Assembly: GCF_009671245.1 (NCBI RefSeq)
Contig: NZ_VTFS01000008.1
Location: 1 to 64,000 of the forward strand
Length of the DNA stretch: 64,000 nt
Reading direction: 5' to 3'
Source of the DNA: Marinicella rhabdoformis
GTDB taxonomy: Bacteria > Pseudomonadota > Gammaproteobacteria > Xanthomonadales > Marinicellaceae
A program made the translations under genes and the position numbers. The notes beneath the pieces were generated by a model. That model did not search any database, was not told the DNA's origin, and was given only the letters and a program-made list of their open reading frames with translations. Below, piece after piece: positions 1-8,651 of the stretch (positions within the stretch are counted from its first letter, which is position 1; each line of letters opens with the position of its first letter).

Positions 1-275
1 GGTTTCAATAATGATTCAATGGTGCCCTCTGGTAGTTTAGCAAAAGCTTCATCAGTGGGAGCAAATACTGTAAAAGGACCATCACCCTTTAATGTATCAA
101 CTAAGTCTGCTGCTTTTACTGCCGCGACCAAAGTATTAAATGAACCGGCTGCTACTGCAGTATCAACGATGTCTTTTTGTTTGGCTTTGCCGTAACCACC
201 TGCCATTGCATTGGCGCCTAATAAAGTAATGAAAAGCACTGTAGATAATTTATAAATTTTGTAAATAGTGTTCAT
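1..275 (-). CDS. Secreted fasciclin (FAS1) domain protein, 5' part only
   Basis: The minus strand reads from an ATG at 275 into the window edge without a stop, giving about 91 residues. The first ~23 form a signal peptide (hydrophobic [16 protein letters not shown], then AGGYGKAKQ). After it comes the start of a FAS1 domain: [20 protein letters not shown] and then the family hallmark [20 protein letters not shown]1 proteins are secreted or surface adhesion-type proteins of about 160 residues, so roughly half is present. It is divergent from the CIA30-like gene at 453. The ribosome site (GAGAC) is weak. The exact role is unknown. Confidence 0.88.
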   Translation of the reverse strand, partial: MNTIYKIYKLSTVLFITLLGANAMAGGYGKAKQKDIVDTAVAAGSFNTLVAAVKAADLVDTLKGDGPFTVFAPTDEAFAKLPEGTIESLLK

Positions 276-385
276 GATTTGTCTCGTTTTAAAAGTTAAT
301 ATTAATTTGAAGTCATACGTCCTTGTTCTCGGATCGTGCTGCATATATTAATCAGTGGGATGTCGTTCCAATGTGAGCAAGTGAA

Positions 386-408
386 GAAAATGTGTTCACA
401 CAATTTTC
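386..408. promoter_or_regulatory. Imperfect palindrome in divergent promoter region
   Basis: GAAAATGTGT at 386-395 faces ACACAATTTTC at 398-408 across a 2-base centre, with one extra A in the right arm. It sits between the divergent fasciclin (start 275) and CIA30-like (start 453) genes. It could be an operator or chance AT-rich symmetry. No regulator can be named. Confidence 0.3.
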
Positions 409-452
409 ACAGTGCAGAATTAAGCTAAATACTTTGAATACAGAGAACAATA

Positions 453-1007
453 ATGATTTTACAAATATTAATGGTGGCAAGTATGGTCAGTGCAAAGAAT
501 ACAGATGCATATTCAAATAGTTATGAGTTTAAGAACTTAAATGAACAGTATTATGGTGTGGTCAATGACAGTGTGATGGGAGGTCGGTCCGTCAGTCAGT
601 TACGGGTTGGACAAGATGCGGCTGTGTTTAATGGTGTAGTTTCTTTAAAAAATAATGGCGGTTTTGCTTCGGTTCGAATGATCTGGCCATTCAGTGACAA
701 AGTATCTGGGCAGTTCATCAAACTTAAAGTTTTGGGTGATGGAAAGGTCTATCAGTTAAGACTCAGAACTGATCGAGGTTTTGATGGGGCAGCTTATGCT
801 CAATCATTCAAAACAGTTGCAGGAAAAACACAAACATTTACCTTCTCTGTAAGTGAATTTGTTCCAACTTATCGCGGCAGGGTATTGAGAAATATGCCTG
901 AATTGAACCTTCGAAACGTCACGCAATTTGGTATCATGATGACGGATAAACAGGTGGGTGACTTTGAACTGTCATTGCATAAAATTAAAATAGTTGCTGA
1001 AATCTAA
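453..1007 (+). CDS. CIA30 family protein
   Basis: 184 residues. The diagnostic CIA30/NDUFAF1-type motif VVNDSVMGGRSVSQ lies near residues 36-49. It is followed by the beta-sandwich pattern of the family: FNGVVSLKNNGGFASVR, then LRLRTDRGFDGAAYAQSF, and a C-terminal FGIMMTDKQVGDFELSLHKI strand pair. In mitochondria CIA30 helps assemble complex I. In bacteria these small proteins are carbohydrate-binding-like and of unknown role, so an oxidoreductase function should not be assumed. The N-terminus is short and hydrophobic (MILQILMVASMVSA) and may be a minimal signal peptide. The ribosome site is weak. Confidence 0.8.
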   Translation: MILQILMVASMVSAKNTDAYSNSYEFKNLNEQYYGVVNDSVMGGRSVSQLRVGQDAAVFNGVVSLKNNGGFASVRMIWPFSDKVSGQFIKLKVLGDGKVYQLRLRTDRGFDGAAYAQSFKTVAGKTQTFTFSVSEFVPTYRGRVLRNMPELNLRNVTQFGIMMTDKQVGDFELSLHKIKIVAEI

Positions 1008-1138
1008 CCCAGCATTGTGTGGCAAATAAAAATAAGTCCCTGTGTTAAGGCCCTATAGCTGTATATTCTAAAGAAATCCCTTGCCATATTTGGGTTGGCG
1101 CATAAGATAAACACTTTTGCGATTTTAACCGGATTGTC

Positions 1139-2335
1139 ATGAGTGATTTTGTTGCTGATTTGATCAAAAAAGTGAAGCCTTCTGCCACCATTGCTGTGAG
1201 TATGAAAGCGGCTGAATTAAAACGAGCAGGTAAGGATGTGATAGGTTTGGGGGCAGGGGAACCTGATTTTGACACACCTGAGCATATTAAAGCTGCAGCC
1301 ATAAAAGCAATTGAAGCAGGTCAAACAAAATACACAGCCGTGGATGGTACGCCTGAATTAAAACAAGCCATCATCGGCAAGCTATCTCGTGAAAACAAAG
1401 TCGAATACAAAGCCAATGAAATTTTGGTTTCTTGCGGTGCCAAGCACAGCATTTTTAATTTGCTCAGTGCGGTATTGAATGTCGGTGATGAAGTGATCAT
1501 TCCTACACCTTATTGGGTTTCTTACCCAGACATGACTTTATTGGCTGGTGGTGAGTCAGTGATTGTTGAAACCACAGCAGCAGCTGATTTCAAATTAACA
1601 GCAGAACAGTTGTCTGCTGCCATTACCCCAAAAACAAAATTGGTGATGTTAAATTCACCGAGTAACCCAACAGGACGTGCTTACTCCAAAGCAGAACTAC
1701 AAGCCTTGGGTGATGTACTGGTAGCCAACCCACATGTCATGGTTGCAACGGATGACATCTACGAACACATTTACTGGGGTGACGAACCGTTGGTAAATTT
1801 GGTGGCCTTGTGTCCAGAATTAAGGTCGCGTTGTGTCATCATCAACGGTGTCTCTAAAGCGTATGCCATGACGGGTTGGAGAATTGGCTATGCGGCAGGA
1901 CCTGCTGATATCATCACAGCAATGCGCAAAGTACAGTCACAAAGCACATCTAACCCTTGTTCTATATCGCAAGCAGCAGCAACAGCGGCTTATGATGGGC
2001 CACAAGACTGTTTGGACGTGATGAAAGCGGCTTTCAAAGAACGTCACGATTATTTAATTGAAGCATTGAATGGTTTACCTGGCATCTCATGTCAGCCAGG
2101 AAATGGTGCTTTTTATGCCTTTCCAGATGTGAGCGAGGCGGTGACAAAGATTGAAGGCGTCAATGATGATGTCGAACTGGCAACCTGGTTATTAGAAGAG
2201 GCTGGTGTGGCTGTGGTGCCGGGTACGCCTTTTGGTGCCCCGGGTTATGTGCGTTTGTCATTCGCAACTTCAATCGACGTATTAAAACAAGCCATAAATA
2301 AAATGGAATTGGCTTTAACACAGGCCATCAGGTAA
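1139..2335 (+). CDS. Pyridoxal-phosphate aminotransferase, class I (aspartate-type)
   Basis: 398 residues, the usual length for class Ib aspartate/prephenate aminotransferases. Visible fold-type I features include SPSNPTG in the substrate/PLP region, the DDIYEHIYW segment, the PLP-lysine motif GVSKAYAMTGWRIGYAAGP (Lys near 240) and the C-terminal arginine motif GYVRLSFATS. It likely transfers the amino group between aspartate and 2-oxoglutarate in the cytosol, possibly also acting on prephenate or aromatic acids. Specificity cannot be fixed by eye, so no symbol is given. thiI starts 4 bases after its stop, so the two are probably co-transcribed. Confidence 0.93.
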   Translation: MSDFVADLIKKVKPSATIAVSMKAAELKRAGKDVIGLGAGEPDFDTPEHIKAAAIKAIEAGQTKYTAVDGTPELKQAIIGKLSRENKVEYKANEILVSCGAKHSIFNLLSAVLNVGDEVIIPTPYWVSYPDMTLLAGGESVIVETTAAADFKLTAEQLSAAITPKTKLVMLNSPSNPTGRAYSKAELQALGDVLVANPHVMVATDDIYEHIYWGDEPLVNLVALCPELRSRCVIINGVSKAYAMTGWRIGYAAGPADIITAMRKVQSQSTSNPCSISQAAATAAYDGPQDCLDVMKAAFKERHDYLIEALNGLPGISCQPGNGAFYAFPDVSEAVTKIEGVNDDVELATWLLEEAGVAVVPGTPFGAPGYVRLSFATSIDVLKQAINKMELALTQAIR

Positions 2336-2339
2336 AGGT

Positions 2340-3602
2340 ATGCAATATAAAATAGTTGTTCATTATGCTGAGTTGGCATTAAAAGGCAAAAACAGAAACG
2401 AATTTGTTAAGCGTTTGCGCAAGAACATGCGCAAGAAACTGGCCTCTATTGGTCATGACTGGGAAGTGAAATCAATTCATGACCGCATATTTGTTGAAGT
2501 CGGTGAAGTGGAAGAAGCAGTCTCTCAACATGCATTAACAGAACTGGCGCGCGTGCCGGGCATTGCTTGGATGAGTTTGGTGCACTGGTTTGATGAACAA
2601 AAGTACCGTTTTTTACGCACTTCAACACCCGAATTACAGCCGATTCACGATTTAATCACCAAACTGGCCAATCAGCATCATGTTGAAGGCCATTCTTTTG
2701 CTGTTCGCGTGAAACGGAGTGATAAAAATTTCTGCATGTCTTCACAAGATTTTGAGCGTGCTTTGGCTACTACCATTTTCAAGACCAGTCCGTGGAAAAC
2801 AGTTAACTTAAAACATGCAGATCAATTCTTTTTTGTCGATGTCAGTTCAAGAGGCACTGCAGTTCATTTGAATAAAGTAAGGGGAACAGGTGGCTTGCCG
2901 GTTTCTTCTACTGGTAGGGTGTTGACCTTGTTGTCGGGTGGTTTTGACTCTCCTGTTGCTGCATGGTTGATGGCTAACCGAGGTTGTAATGTAGACTTTA
3001 TTCACTTTTCTGCATCTCATCACAACATCAATGATGTTGAGGAATATAAAATCGCACGCATCGTTAAACAGTTAAGTGAAGTGACCGGTCGATCTCGTGT
3101 ATTTATTGTGCCTTATACGCATTTTGATATGGCTTTATTGGAGCAAGACTTAGACTATGATTTGATTTTGTTTCGACGTTTTATGGCCAGGGTTTCTGAG
3201 CGAATCATGGACAAAATTGAAGCCGGTGCTTTGGTTACTGGCGATAATTTAGGACAGGTGGCCTCACAAACATTGGAAAATATCAACTCGATGAACCGTG
3301 CGATTGATGCACCTATCTTGCGTCCATTGTTAACTTATAACAAAGAAGAGATTATTGCCAAATCGACCGAGCTTGATTTGTTTGATTTGTGTCGAGAACC
3401 TTACAAAGACTGCTGTGCATTGATCAGTAAAAGCCCAAGAACCAAGTCAAAACATGTGATATTGGACAAAATGGAGCGTGAACATTTGTCAAACTATGAA
3501 GAATTAATTCAAGATACTTTGGATGAAACGACCACTTTGGTATATAACTTTGGTCAACTGGTCTTCAAGAAAGATGCTGGAGACGAAGACAGTTACATTT
3601 AA
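2340..3602 (+). CDS. thiI: tRNA 4-thiouridine synthase ThiI (rhodanese-less form)
   Basis: 420 residues. An N-terminal ferredoxin-like/THUMP region (about 1-165) precedes the PP-loop ATPase motif LLSGGFDSPVAAWL near residue 200. The CCALISKSPRTKSK segment near 360 carries the core cysteine equivalent to that in E. coli ThiI. The enzyme adenylates U8 of tRNA and inserts sulfur; it also serves thiazole synthesis in enterics. E. coli ThiI is 482 residues with a C-terminal rhodanese domain that receives the persulfide. This protein ends about where that domain would begin, as in Bacillus and archaeal ThiI, so the sulfur must be passed on differently. It follows the aminotransferase by 4 bases. 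Confidence 0.95.
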   Translation: MQYKIVVHYAELALKGKNRNEFVKRLRKNMRKKLASIGHDWEVKSIHDRIFVEVGEVEEAVSQHALTELARVPGIAWMSLVHWFDEQKYRFLRTSTPELQPIHDLITKLANQHHVEGHSFAVRVKRSDKNFCMSSQDFERALATTIFKTSPWKTVNLKHADQFFFVDVSSRGTAVHLNKVRGTGGLPVSSTGRVLTLLSGGFDSPVAAWLMANRGCNVDFIHFSASHHNINDVEEYKIARIVKQLSEVTGRSRVFIVPYTHFDMALLEQDLDYDLILFRRFMARVSERIMDKIEAGALVTGDNLGQVASQTLENINSMNRAIDAPILRPLLTYNKEEIIAKSTELDLFDLCREPYKDCCALISKSPRTKSKHVILDKMEREHLSNYEELIQDTLDETTTLVYNFGQLVFKKDAGDEDSYI

Positions 3603-3614
3603 TCCCTTAAATTA

Positions 3615-4103
3615 ATGAAAGAGACAGTCCAAATAAGAACCATAGAGCCACAAGATAATGACGCTGTTAAGACATTGGTATTAGATGTCCTGGCAGAGCA
3701 TGGTCTGGTGGGTGAAGGCTACGCAGGTGTAGATCCTGAAATGGATGACATGTATGGCAATTATCAACCTGAAAACTGTAATTTCTTTGTTGTAGAGCTG
3801 GATGGTCAAGTGTGTGGTGCTGGAGGGTATGCACCTTTGGCGGGAGATGCAGACCAAGCAGAACTGAGAAAAATGTATTTCAAATCCGAACTTCGTGGTT
3901 TGGGTCTCGGACATGAATTGATTGAAAAATGCATAACAGAGGCGAAAAGTAGTGGCTATAAAGGTATGTATTTAGAAACCACGCCTGCCATGAAAGTAGC
4001 ACAAGCTTTATACCAAAAACATGGTTTTGAATTCATTACTGAACGCATGGGTGATACAGGGCATGGAGGTTGTGGTGTGTTCATGTATCGGAGCTTTGTT
4101 TGA
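3615..4103 (+). CDS. GNAT family N-acetyltransferase
   Basis: 162 residues with the GNAT order: an N-terminal TIEPQDNDAVKTLV strand/helix, a VVELDGQVCGAGGYAPL beta pair and the acetyl-CoA-binding motif A, ELRGLGLGHELIEKCI (R-x-x-G-x-G-x-x-L type) near 90-105. The motif B-like end is YLETTPAMKVAQALYQKHGFEF. It transfers an acetyl group from acetyl-CoA to an unknown small-molecule or protein amine. It lies 12 bases after thiI, and its stop codon overlaps the TTG start of the next gene, so it belongs to a coupled unit. Confidence 0.9.
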   Translation: MKETVQIRTIEPQDNDAVKTLVLDVLAEHGLVGEGYAGVDPEMDDMYGNYQPENCNFFVVELDGQVCGAGGYAPLAGDADQAELRKMYFKSELRGLGLGHELIEKCITEAKSSGYKGMYLETTPAMKVAQALYQKHGFEFITERMGDTGHGGCGVFMYRSFV

Positions 4104-5173
4104 AGCAGGCTTTACTCAGCTGTTTATATTTATTCTTGTTGGCTTGTTCGGGTCATCAACCCGCCAGTCACTTAAAAACCTTTTCAATCCATACTCAAAT
4201 TTCACATTTACCATATCCTGTCAGTAACCACGCTGTGGCACAAACGGCATACCAAGGTGAAGTTCAATTCTTTTTTTTCAACGGTTTAACCAATGACAAA
4301 ACACATGCCGATGTGACCAACAAAGCATGGGTATGGCGTGAAAAACAATGGCAAGCATTGACCGTGCCTAACAGCCAGCCAGCCGTTCTGGCATCAGTGG
4401 CTGCCTCTGTAAACAATCAAGTCTATTTATTTGGTGGCTATACCGTTGCCGCTGATGGCAGTGAAAAGTCTTCACCTTTGGTTTGGCGAATAGATGGCGA
4501 TACCCTTGAGTGGCGGGCCATGCCTGAAATGCCAACGCCTGTTGATGACAGTGTGGCTTTGGTCTTTCAGAATCGCTATATCTATTTAGTCAGTGGTTGG
4601 CATGACGTCGACAATGTCGATTTGGTGCAGGTTTTTGATACCCTAGAAAATACGTGGCAGCAAGCCACACCATTTCCTATACCGGCTGTTTTTGGACATG
4701 CCGCTGCCATTGTAGGTAACCAAATGTTAGTTTGCGACGGCGTTAAAGTCATTTGGGAAAGTGAATCAAAGAAAAGGTTTGAGGCTTCACCCGTTTGTGC
4801 ATTAGGAGCCATTGATGAGAATGACATCACTCAAATCAACTGGCAAGACATAAATCACTATTCAGGCGTTGCACATTACCGCATGGCAGCCGCCAGCGAC
4901 AATCACTTCGCGGTTTTTGTTGGCGGCAGTGACAACCCCTATAATTACAACGGAATTGGTTATGATGGCGTGCCATCGCAAGCTTCATCTGGTATCAGGG
5001 TTTTTGATTTTAATACGAAAACCTGGCAAAGCAATGACAATCAACTATCACCCAATATGGATCATCGTGGTTTATTAAAAGCCCATGATGAATTCATTAT
5101 TTTAGGAGGCATGAAAACAGACCAAGAGCTGTCGCCTCACATCATCAAATTTAATATAAAAAGCCTTAATTGA
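4100..5173 (+). CDS. Kelch-repeat lipoprotein (TTG start)
   Basis: 357 residues from a TTG at 4100 that overlaps the stop of the acetyltransferase (TTGA). A good GGAG ribosome site lies 6 bases upstream (4090-4093). This start gives MKQALLSCLYLFLLACSGHQP, a signal peptide with lipobox LLAC, so the mature protein should be a lipid-anchored lipoprotein. The in-frame extension upstream would bury the lipobox. The body shows Kelch-type beta-propeller blades: YLFGGYTVAADGSEKSSPL, YLVSGWHDVDNVDLVQVFD...TW, FVGGSDNPYN and IILGGMKTDQ. The function is unknown. Kelch propellers bind proteins or sugars. Confidence 0.82.
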   Translation: MKQALLSCLYLFLLACSGHQPASHLKTFSIHTQISHLPYPVSNHAVAQTAYQGEVQFFFFNGLTNDKTHADVTNKAWVWREKQWQALTVPNSQPAVLASVAASVNNQVYLFGGYTVAADGSEKSSPLVWRIDGDTLEWRAMPEMPTPVDDSVALVFQNRYIYLVSGWHDVDNVDLVQVFDTLENTWQQATPFPIPAVFGHAAAIVGNQMLVCDGVKVIWESESKKRFEASPVCALGAIDENDITQINWQDINHYSGVAHYRMAAASDNHFAVFVGGSDNPYNYNGIGYDGVPSQASSGIRVFDFNTKTWQSNDNQLSPNMDHRGLLKAHDEFIILGGMKTDQELSPHIIKFNIKSLN

Positions 5174-5197
5174 AAAGGGCAAAAAAAGACGGGAACT

Positions 5198-7747
5198 ATG
5201 AAAATATTAAACAGAACCAAACAGGCCATTTTGGCCACAACCTTGATCAGTTCATTAGCCATGGCTGAACACAGAAATAACGATGAGCCTGTGCTTCATG
5301 GTGATGGACCTTGGCCGATGTTGCTATCCTACGATGACAAAGCCGATGTTTTAGCCATTAAAGAGCAGCATGATTTTTGGAAAATTGATGAAAAAAACAA
5401 AACGGTGTTGATGCTTGTAAAAAACTTTAATGAACATGAAGCATTGACAAAAGCAGGCTTTAATTTAACTGTTCATCAAAAATTAGAAAAACATTTTGCG
5501 CAGATTGAAGGCAGAAGTTGGGATGAAAACATCAAAGCCATTACCAATTTTGCTTGTTATCGGACTGTTGAAGAAACTTATGCTGACATGACAGACATGG
5601 AAAGCAATCACCCCAATATTGTTGAACTGGTTAATATTGGTCCTACATGGCATAAAACCCAAGCAAACAGTGATTTTGCTGGACATGACTTGCAAATAGT
5701 TAAAATCACCAACAAAATAAATGGCATTAACAATAAGCCTATTCTTTATGCAATGGGGTCGATTCATGCGCGTGAATATCCGCCGGCTGAGCTCGTGACA
5801 CGATTTGCGGATTTTCTATTGGCTCAATATGGAACGGATGCAGACGTCACATGGTTAGTTGATCATCACGAGATTCATTTATTGTTACAGGGTAATCCCG
5901 ACGGCAGAATCATTGCTGAGAATGAGCTCCAATACCATCAGAGAAAAAATTACAATGAAAACCATTGCTATCAAGGTTCTCATCAAGGTGTGGACATGAA
6001 TCGGAATTTCAATTTTTTATGGAATCAAGGTACAGGTTCGAGTGGCCAACAATGTGGTGAAAGTTTTCGAGGTTTAACTGCTTTAAGTGAACCTGAAACT
6101 TTAGCCATTGATAATTACATCAAGCAACTGTTTTCTGATGACAGGCCTAATGACATAACAACACCAGCTCCTGATAACAAAATGGGAGTCTATTTAGATA
6201 TCCACAATGTAGCAGGGTTAACTTTATTCCCATGGGGCTATTCTGATTTTGCCAATCCAGCACCCAATCATGATCAACTCATGACATTGGCTCGTCGCAT
6301 GTCATATTTTACAGGTTACCGACCTGAACAGTCTAATGACTCATTGGGAGGTGCTGACGGGGCATCAGATGACAATGCTTACGGTACTTTAGGTGTGGCG
6401 GCTTATACCATTGAATTGGATGATCATGGAGATGGTTTTTTCTACACAGGTTGCGATACTTTTAATGAAACCATTTGGCCTGATAATCTGCCCGCATTAA
6501 TTTATGCGGCCAAAGCATCTCGCCAACCATATATAGATTCGTCTGGCCCAACGATTGAGAACTTGCCAACTATACCTGTAGAAGGAGCTTCTGGTCAAAA
6601 CTTAACTGTTCAGGGTTTGGCCACTGATTTGAATTTTTATCAAAATAACGGCACAGAAAGCACACAAAACATCACTGCGGTACAAGCTTATATTGGCACA
6701 CCTCCTTGGGAAAATGGTGCGACTGCTGTGGCTATGGCTGCGCAAGACGGGTCATTTAACAGCAAGAGTGAGAACTTTACCGGACAAATTCCATTAACAG
6801 GTGTGCCCTCTGGTAAACAATTGGTATGGATAACGGCCACAGATGCTTCAGGTACTACGGGTGTGCCGTCAGCCTTTTTTGTTGATGTGGTGAATTCAGG
6901 CGATTTAGGTACTCTGAGTGGGACCGTAACAGAACTTGGGTCGAATGATCCTATTGAGTTGGCACAGGTCGCTTATGATGGTATACAAACTTCGACCAAT
7001 GCCAATGGTTTTTATGAAATTCAAGCCACTTTCAGAACCGCAGATTTGATGGTTTCAAAAGCAGGCTACGAAGCCATGACCTTTAATGGTGTCTCTGTTG
7101 TGGCACAGCAAACAACGACTCAAAATGTGCAATTAATGCCGAAATGTGGTGACATTTCGAATGACCTGAATGCCTATAGCAGTTTCAATGATGCTGCTGC
7201 TGAGGGTTGGACAGCTGCTGCTGCTCAAGGAACAAATGATTGGCGGATTGAGGGTAATGACGGCGTCAGTAACAGTCCTGCTTTTGTTGCTACTGATGTG
7301 GGAGTAACCACTGATAAGTATTTGATTTCTCCAGAGGTCGCATTGGATCAAAATGCCACTTTGAGCTTTATGCACAAACATGATTTTGAAAGTAATAATG
7401 TAGACTATGATGGTGGTGTATTAGAGATAAGTATAGATTATGGAGAGAATTGGTCAGATTTGGGCAACCATATGACTCAAAATGGTTACAACGGTACACT
7501 GAGTTCAGGTGGCAGCAACCCATTGGCTGGTCGAGCAGCTTTTGTTGATAATCTGGGCAGTTTTCAAGAAGTGGTGGTTGATTTGTCTGGTTTTAATGGT
7601 CAAACAGTGCAGTTCCGCTGGCGCTTAGGTGAAGATGTGAATACAGGTGCAGGTGATTGGGTGATTGATGACATTGAATTGCAGGGATATCAATCTTGTG
7701 TTGTCGATACTGACTTGATTTTTGAAGATGGATTTGAAGCACCTTAA
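5198..7747 (+). CDS. Secreted M14 zinc carboxypeptidase with regulatory-like and C-terminal domains
   Basis: 849 residues. A signal peptide ends near residue 23 (SSLAMA-EH). The M14 domain is complete by eye: zinc ligands H190 and E193 in SIHAREYPPAE, NPDG near 233, DMNRNF (Arg near 269), zinc H336 in LDIHN and catalytic E406 in YTIELDDHGDG. A central region precedes a carboxypeptidase regulatory-like domain (GTLSGTVTELGSNDPIELAQV...GFYEIQA). A C-terminal jelly-roll-like part (SFMHKHDFESNN...VIDDIELQGY) follows. The protein ends LIFEDGFEAP, the terminal motif shared with two other secreted proteins here. It probably removes C-terminal residues from extracellular peptides. Confidence 0.93.
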   Translation: MKILNRTKQAILATTLISSLAMAEHRNNDEPVLHGDGPWPMLLSYDDKADVLAIKEQHDFWKIDEKNKTVLMLVKNFNEHEALTKAGFNLTVHQKLEKHFAQIEGRSWDENIKAITNFACYRTVEETYADMTDMESNHPNIVELVNIGPTWHKTQANSDFAGHDLQIVKITNKINGINNKPILYAMGSIHAREYPPAELVTRFADFLLAQYGTDADVTWLVDHHEIHLLLQGNPDGRIIAENELQYHQRKNYNENHCYQGSHQGVDMNRNFNFLWNQGTGSSGQQCGESFRGLTALSEPETLAIDNYIKQLFSDDRPNDITTPAPDNKMGVYLDIHNVAGLTLFPWGYSDFANPAPNHDQLMTLARRMSYFTGYRPEQSNDSLGGADGASDDNAYGTLGVAAYTIELDDHGDGFFYTGCDTFNETIWPDNLPALIYAAKASRQPYIDSSGPTIENLPTIPVEGASGQNLTVQGLATDLNFYQNNGTESTQNITAVQAYIGTPPWENGATAVAMAAQDGSFNSKSENFTGQIPLTGVPSGKQLVWITATDASGTTGVPSAFFVDVVNSGDLGTLSGTVTELGSNDPIELAQVAYDGIQTSTNANGFYEIQATFRTADLMVSKAGYEAMTFNGVSVVAQQTTTQNVQLMPKCGDISNDLNAYSSFNDAAAEGWTAAAAQGTNDWRIEGNDGVSNSPAFVATDVGVTTDKYLISPEVALDQNATLSFMHKHDFESNNVDYDGGVLEISIDYGENWSDLGNHMTQNGYNGTLSSGGSNPLAGRAAFVDNLGSFQEVVVDLSGFNGQTVQFRWRLGEDVNTGAGDWVIDDIELQGYQSCVVDTDLIFEDGFEAP

Positions 7748-8651
7748 ACTTCTGTTTTTATTGTTGTCTATTTCAGCCTCAAGTTTTGTGCTTGGGGCTG
7801 ATGTGCTTGGTATGCCAGAAATCGAAGATTTCAAAGTCTATCCAATTGAACCCAGGAGTGGTTTTGAACCTTCTGGCTTAACCATAAAAGACGGCCAATT
7901 GTTCACGGTATCAGATAAAAGTAACAAAATTTACCGCATAGAAATTAAAGGAGATGTGGCCATGATGACGCCGTACCTTTCATTTGATGCCATAAAGCTT
8001 GGTGCCTTAGTCTTTGATTTAGAAGGATTGACAGTTGTAGATGATGATTTTTTCGTTGTCAGTGAAGCGCATCATCGGTTAGTTAGGGTGCAACCTGACG
8101 GTCAAATTTCTTGGGTGCCAGATGGTCCAAGCTTTTTTCCTGAGGCTCATAAGACGGGTTTGTTTCAAGTGTTTAATGCCTCTTTAGAGGCTGTGACTTA
8201 TATGGGAGCTGGACGTTTTCTGATGGCAGCTGAACGACAACCCAGAGGATTGATAGAAGTACAATTAGATCAAAAGCTGTCACAAGTGGTTTGGCAAAAG
8301 AACCATGTTTTAAATACAACAGATCACGCGTTAAGCAAGGACAGGATTCCTGATTTAACTGGATTGTTTCACTTTAAAGGTGAGGTTTATGCCCTCCACC
8401 GCAATGCAGAATTAATTCATCAATGGGTAAAAGATGAAAGTGGGAATTATACAGAATCCAAACAATGGTCTTATGAGCACATTGTCAATGCCCCAGACAA
8501 TCAGTACCAAAACACACAATTTGGTCATGCTGAAGGGCTGGCTGTAGATGATGAATATTTTTACATTGTGCTTGATAACAACAGAGGCCCAAAAGCCAAG
8601 CTAAAAAATGATGCTCGGCCATTGTTGATTGTTATCAAGAGAAATGATTAA
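7728..8651 (+). CDS. Secreted esterase-like/phytase-like beta-propeller protein
   Basis: 307 residues from the ATG at 7728, which overlaps the end of the M14 gene by 20 bases. A TTG two codons earlier and one two codons later are alternatives. The signal peptide is MDLKHLKLLFLLLSISASSFVLG. Propeller-like repeats carry EPSGLTIKDGQLFTVSDKSNKIYRI, FDLEGLTVVDDDFFVVSEAHHRLVRV, LEAVTYMGAGRFLMAAER and HAEGLAVDDEYFYIVLDNN. This is the pattern of the 'esterase-like activity of phytase' and SdiA-regulated families. The substrate is unknown. It is convergent with the M28 gene, with a 4-base overlap. Confidence 0.75.
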   Translation: MDLKHLKLLFLLLSISASSFVLGADVLGMPEIEDFKVYPIEPRSGFEPSGLTIKDGQLFTVSDKSNKIYRIEIKGDVAMMTPYLSFDAIKLGALVFDLEGLTVVDDDFFVVSEAHHRLVRVQPDGQISWVPDGPSFFPEAHKTGLFQVFNASLEAVTYMGAGRFLMAAERQPRGLIEVQLDQKLSQVVWQKNHVLNTTDHALSKDRIPDLTGLFHFKGEVYALHRNAELIHQWVKDESGNYTESKQWSYEHIVNAPDNQYQNTQFGHAEGLAVDDEYFYIVLDNNRGPKAKLKNDARPLLIVIKRND

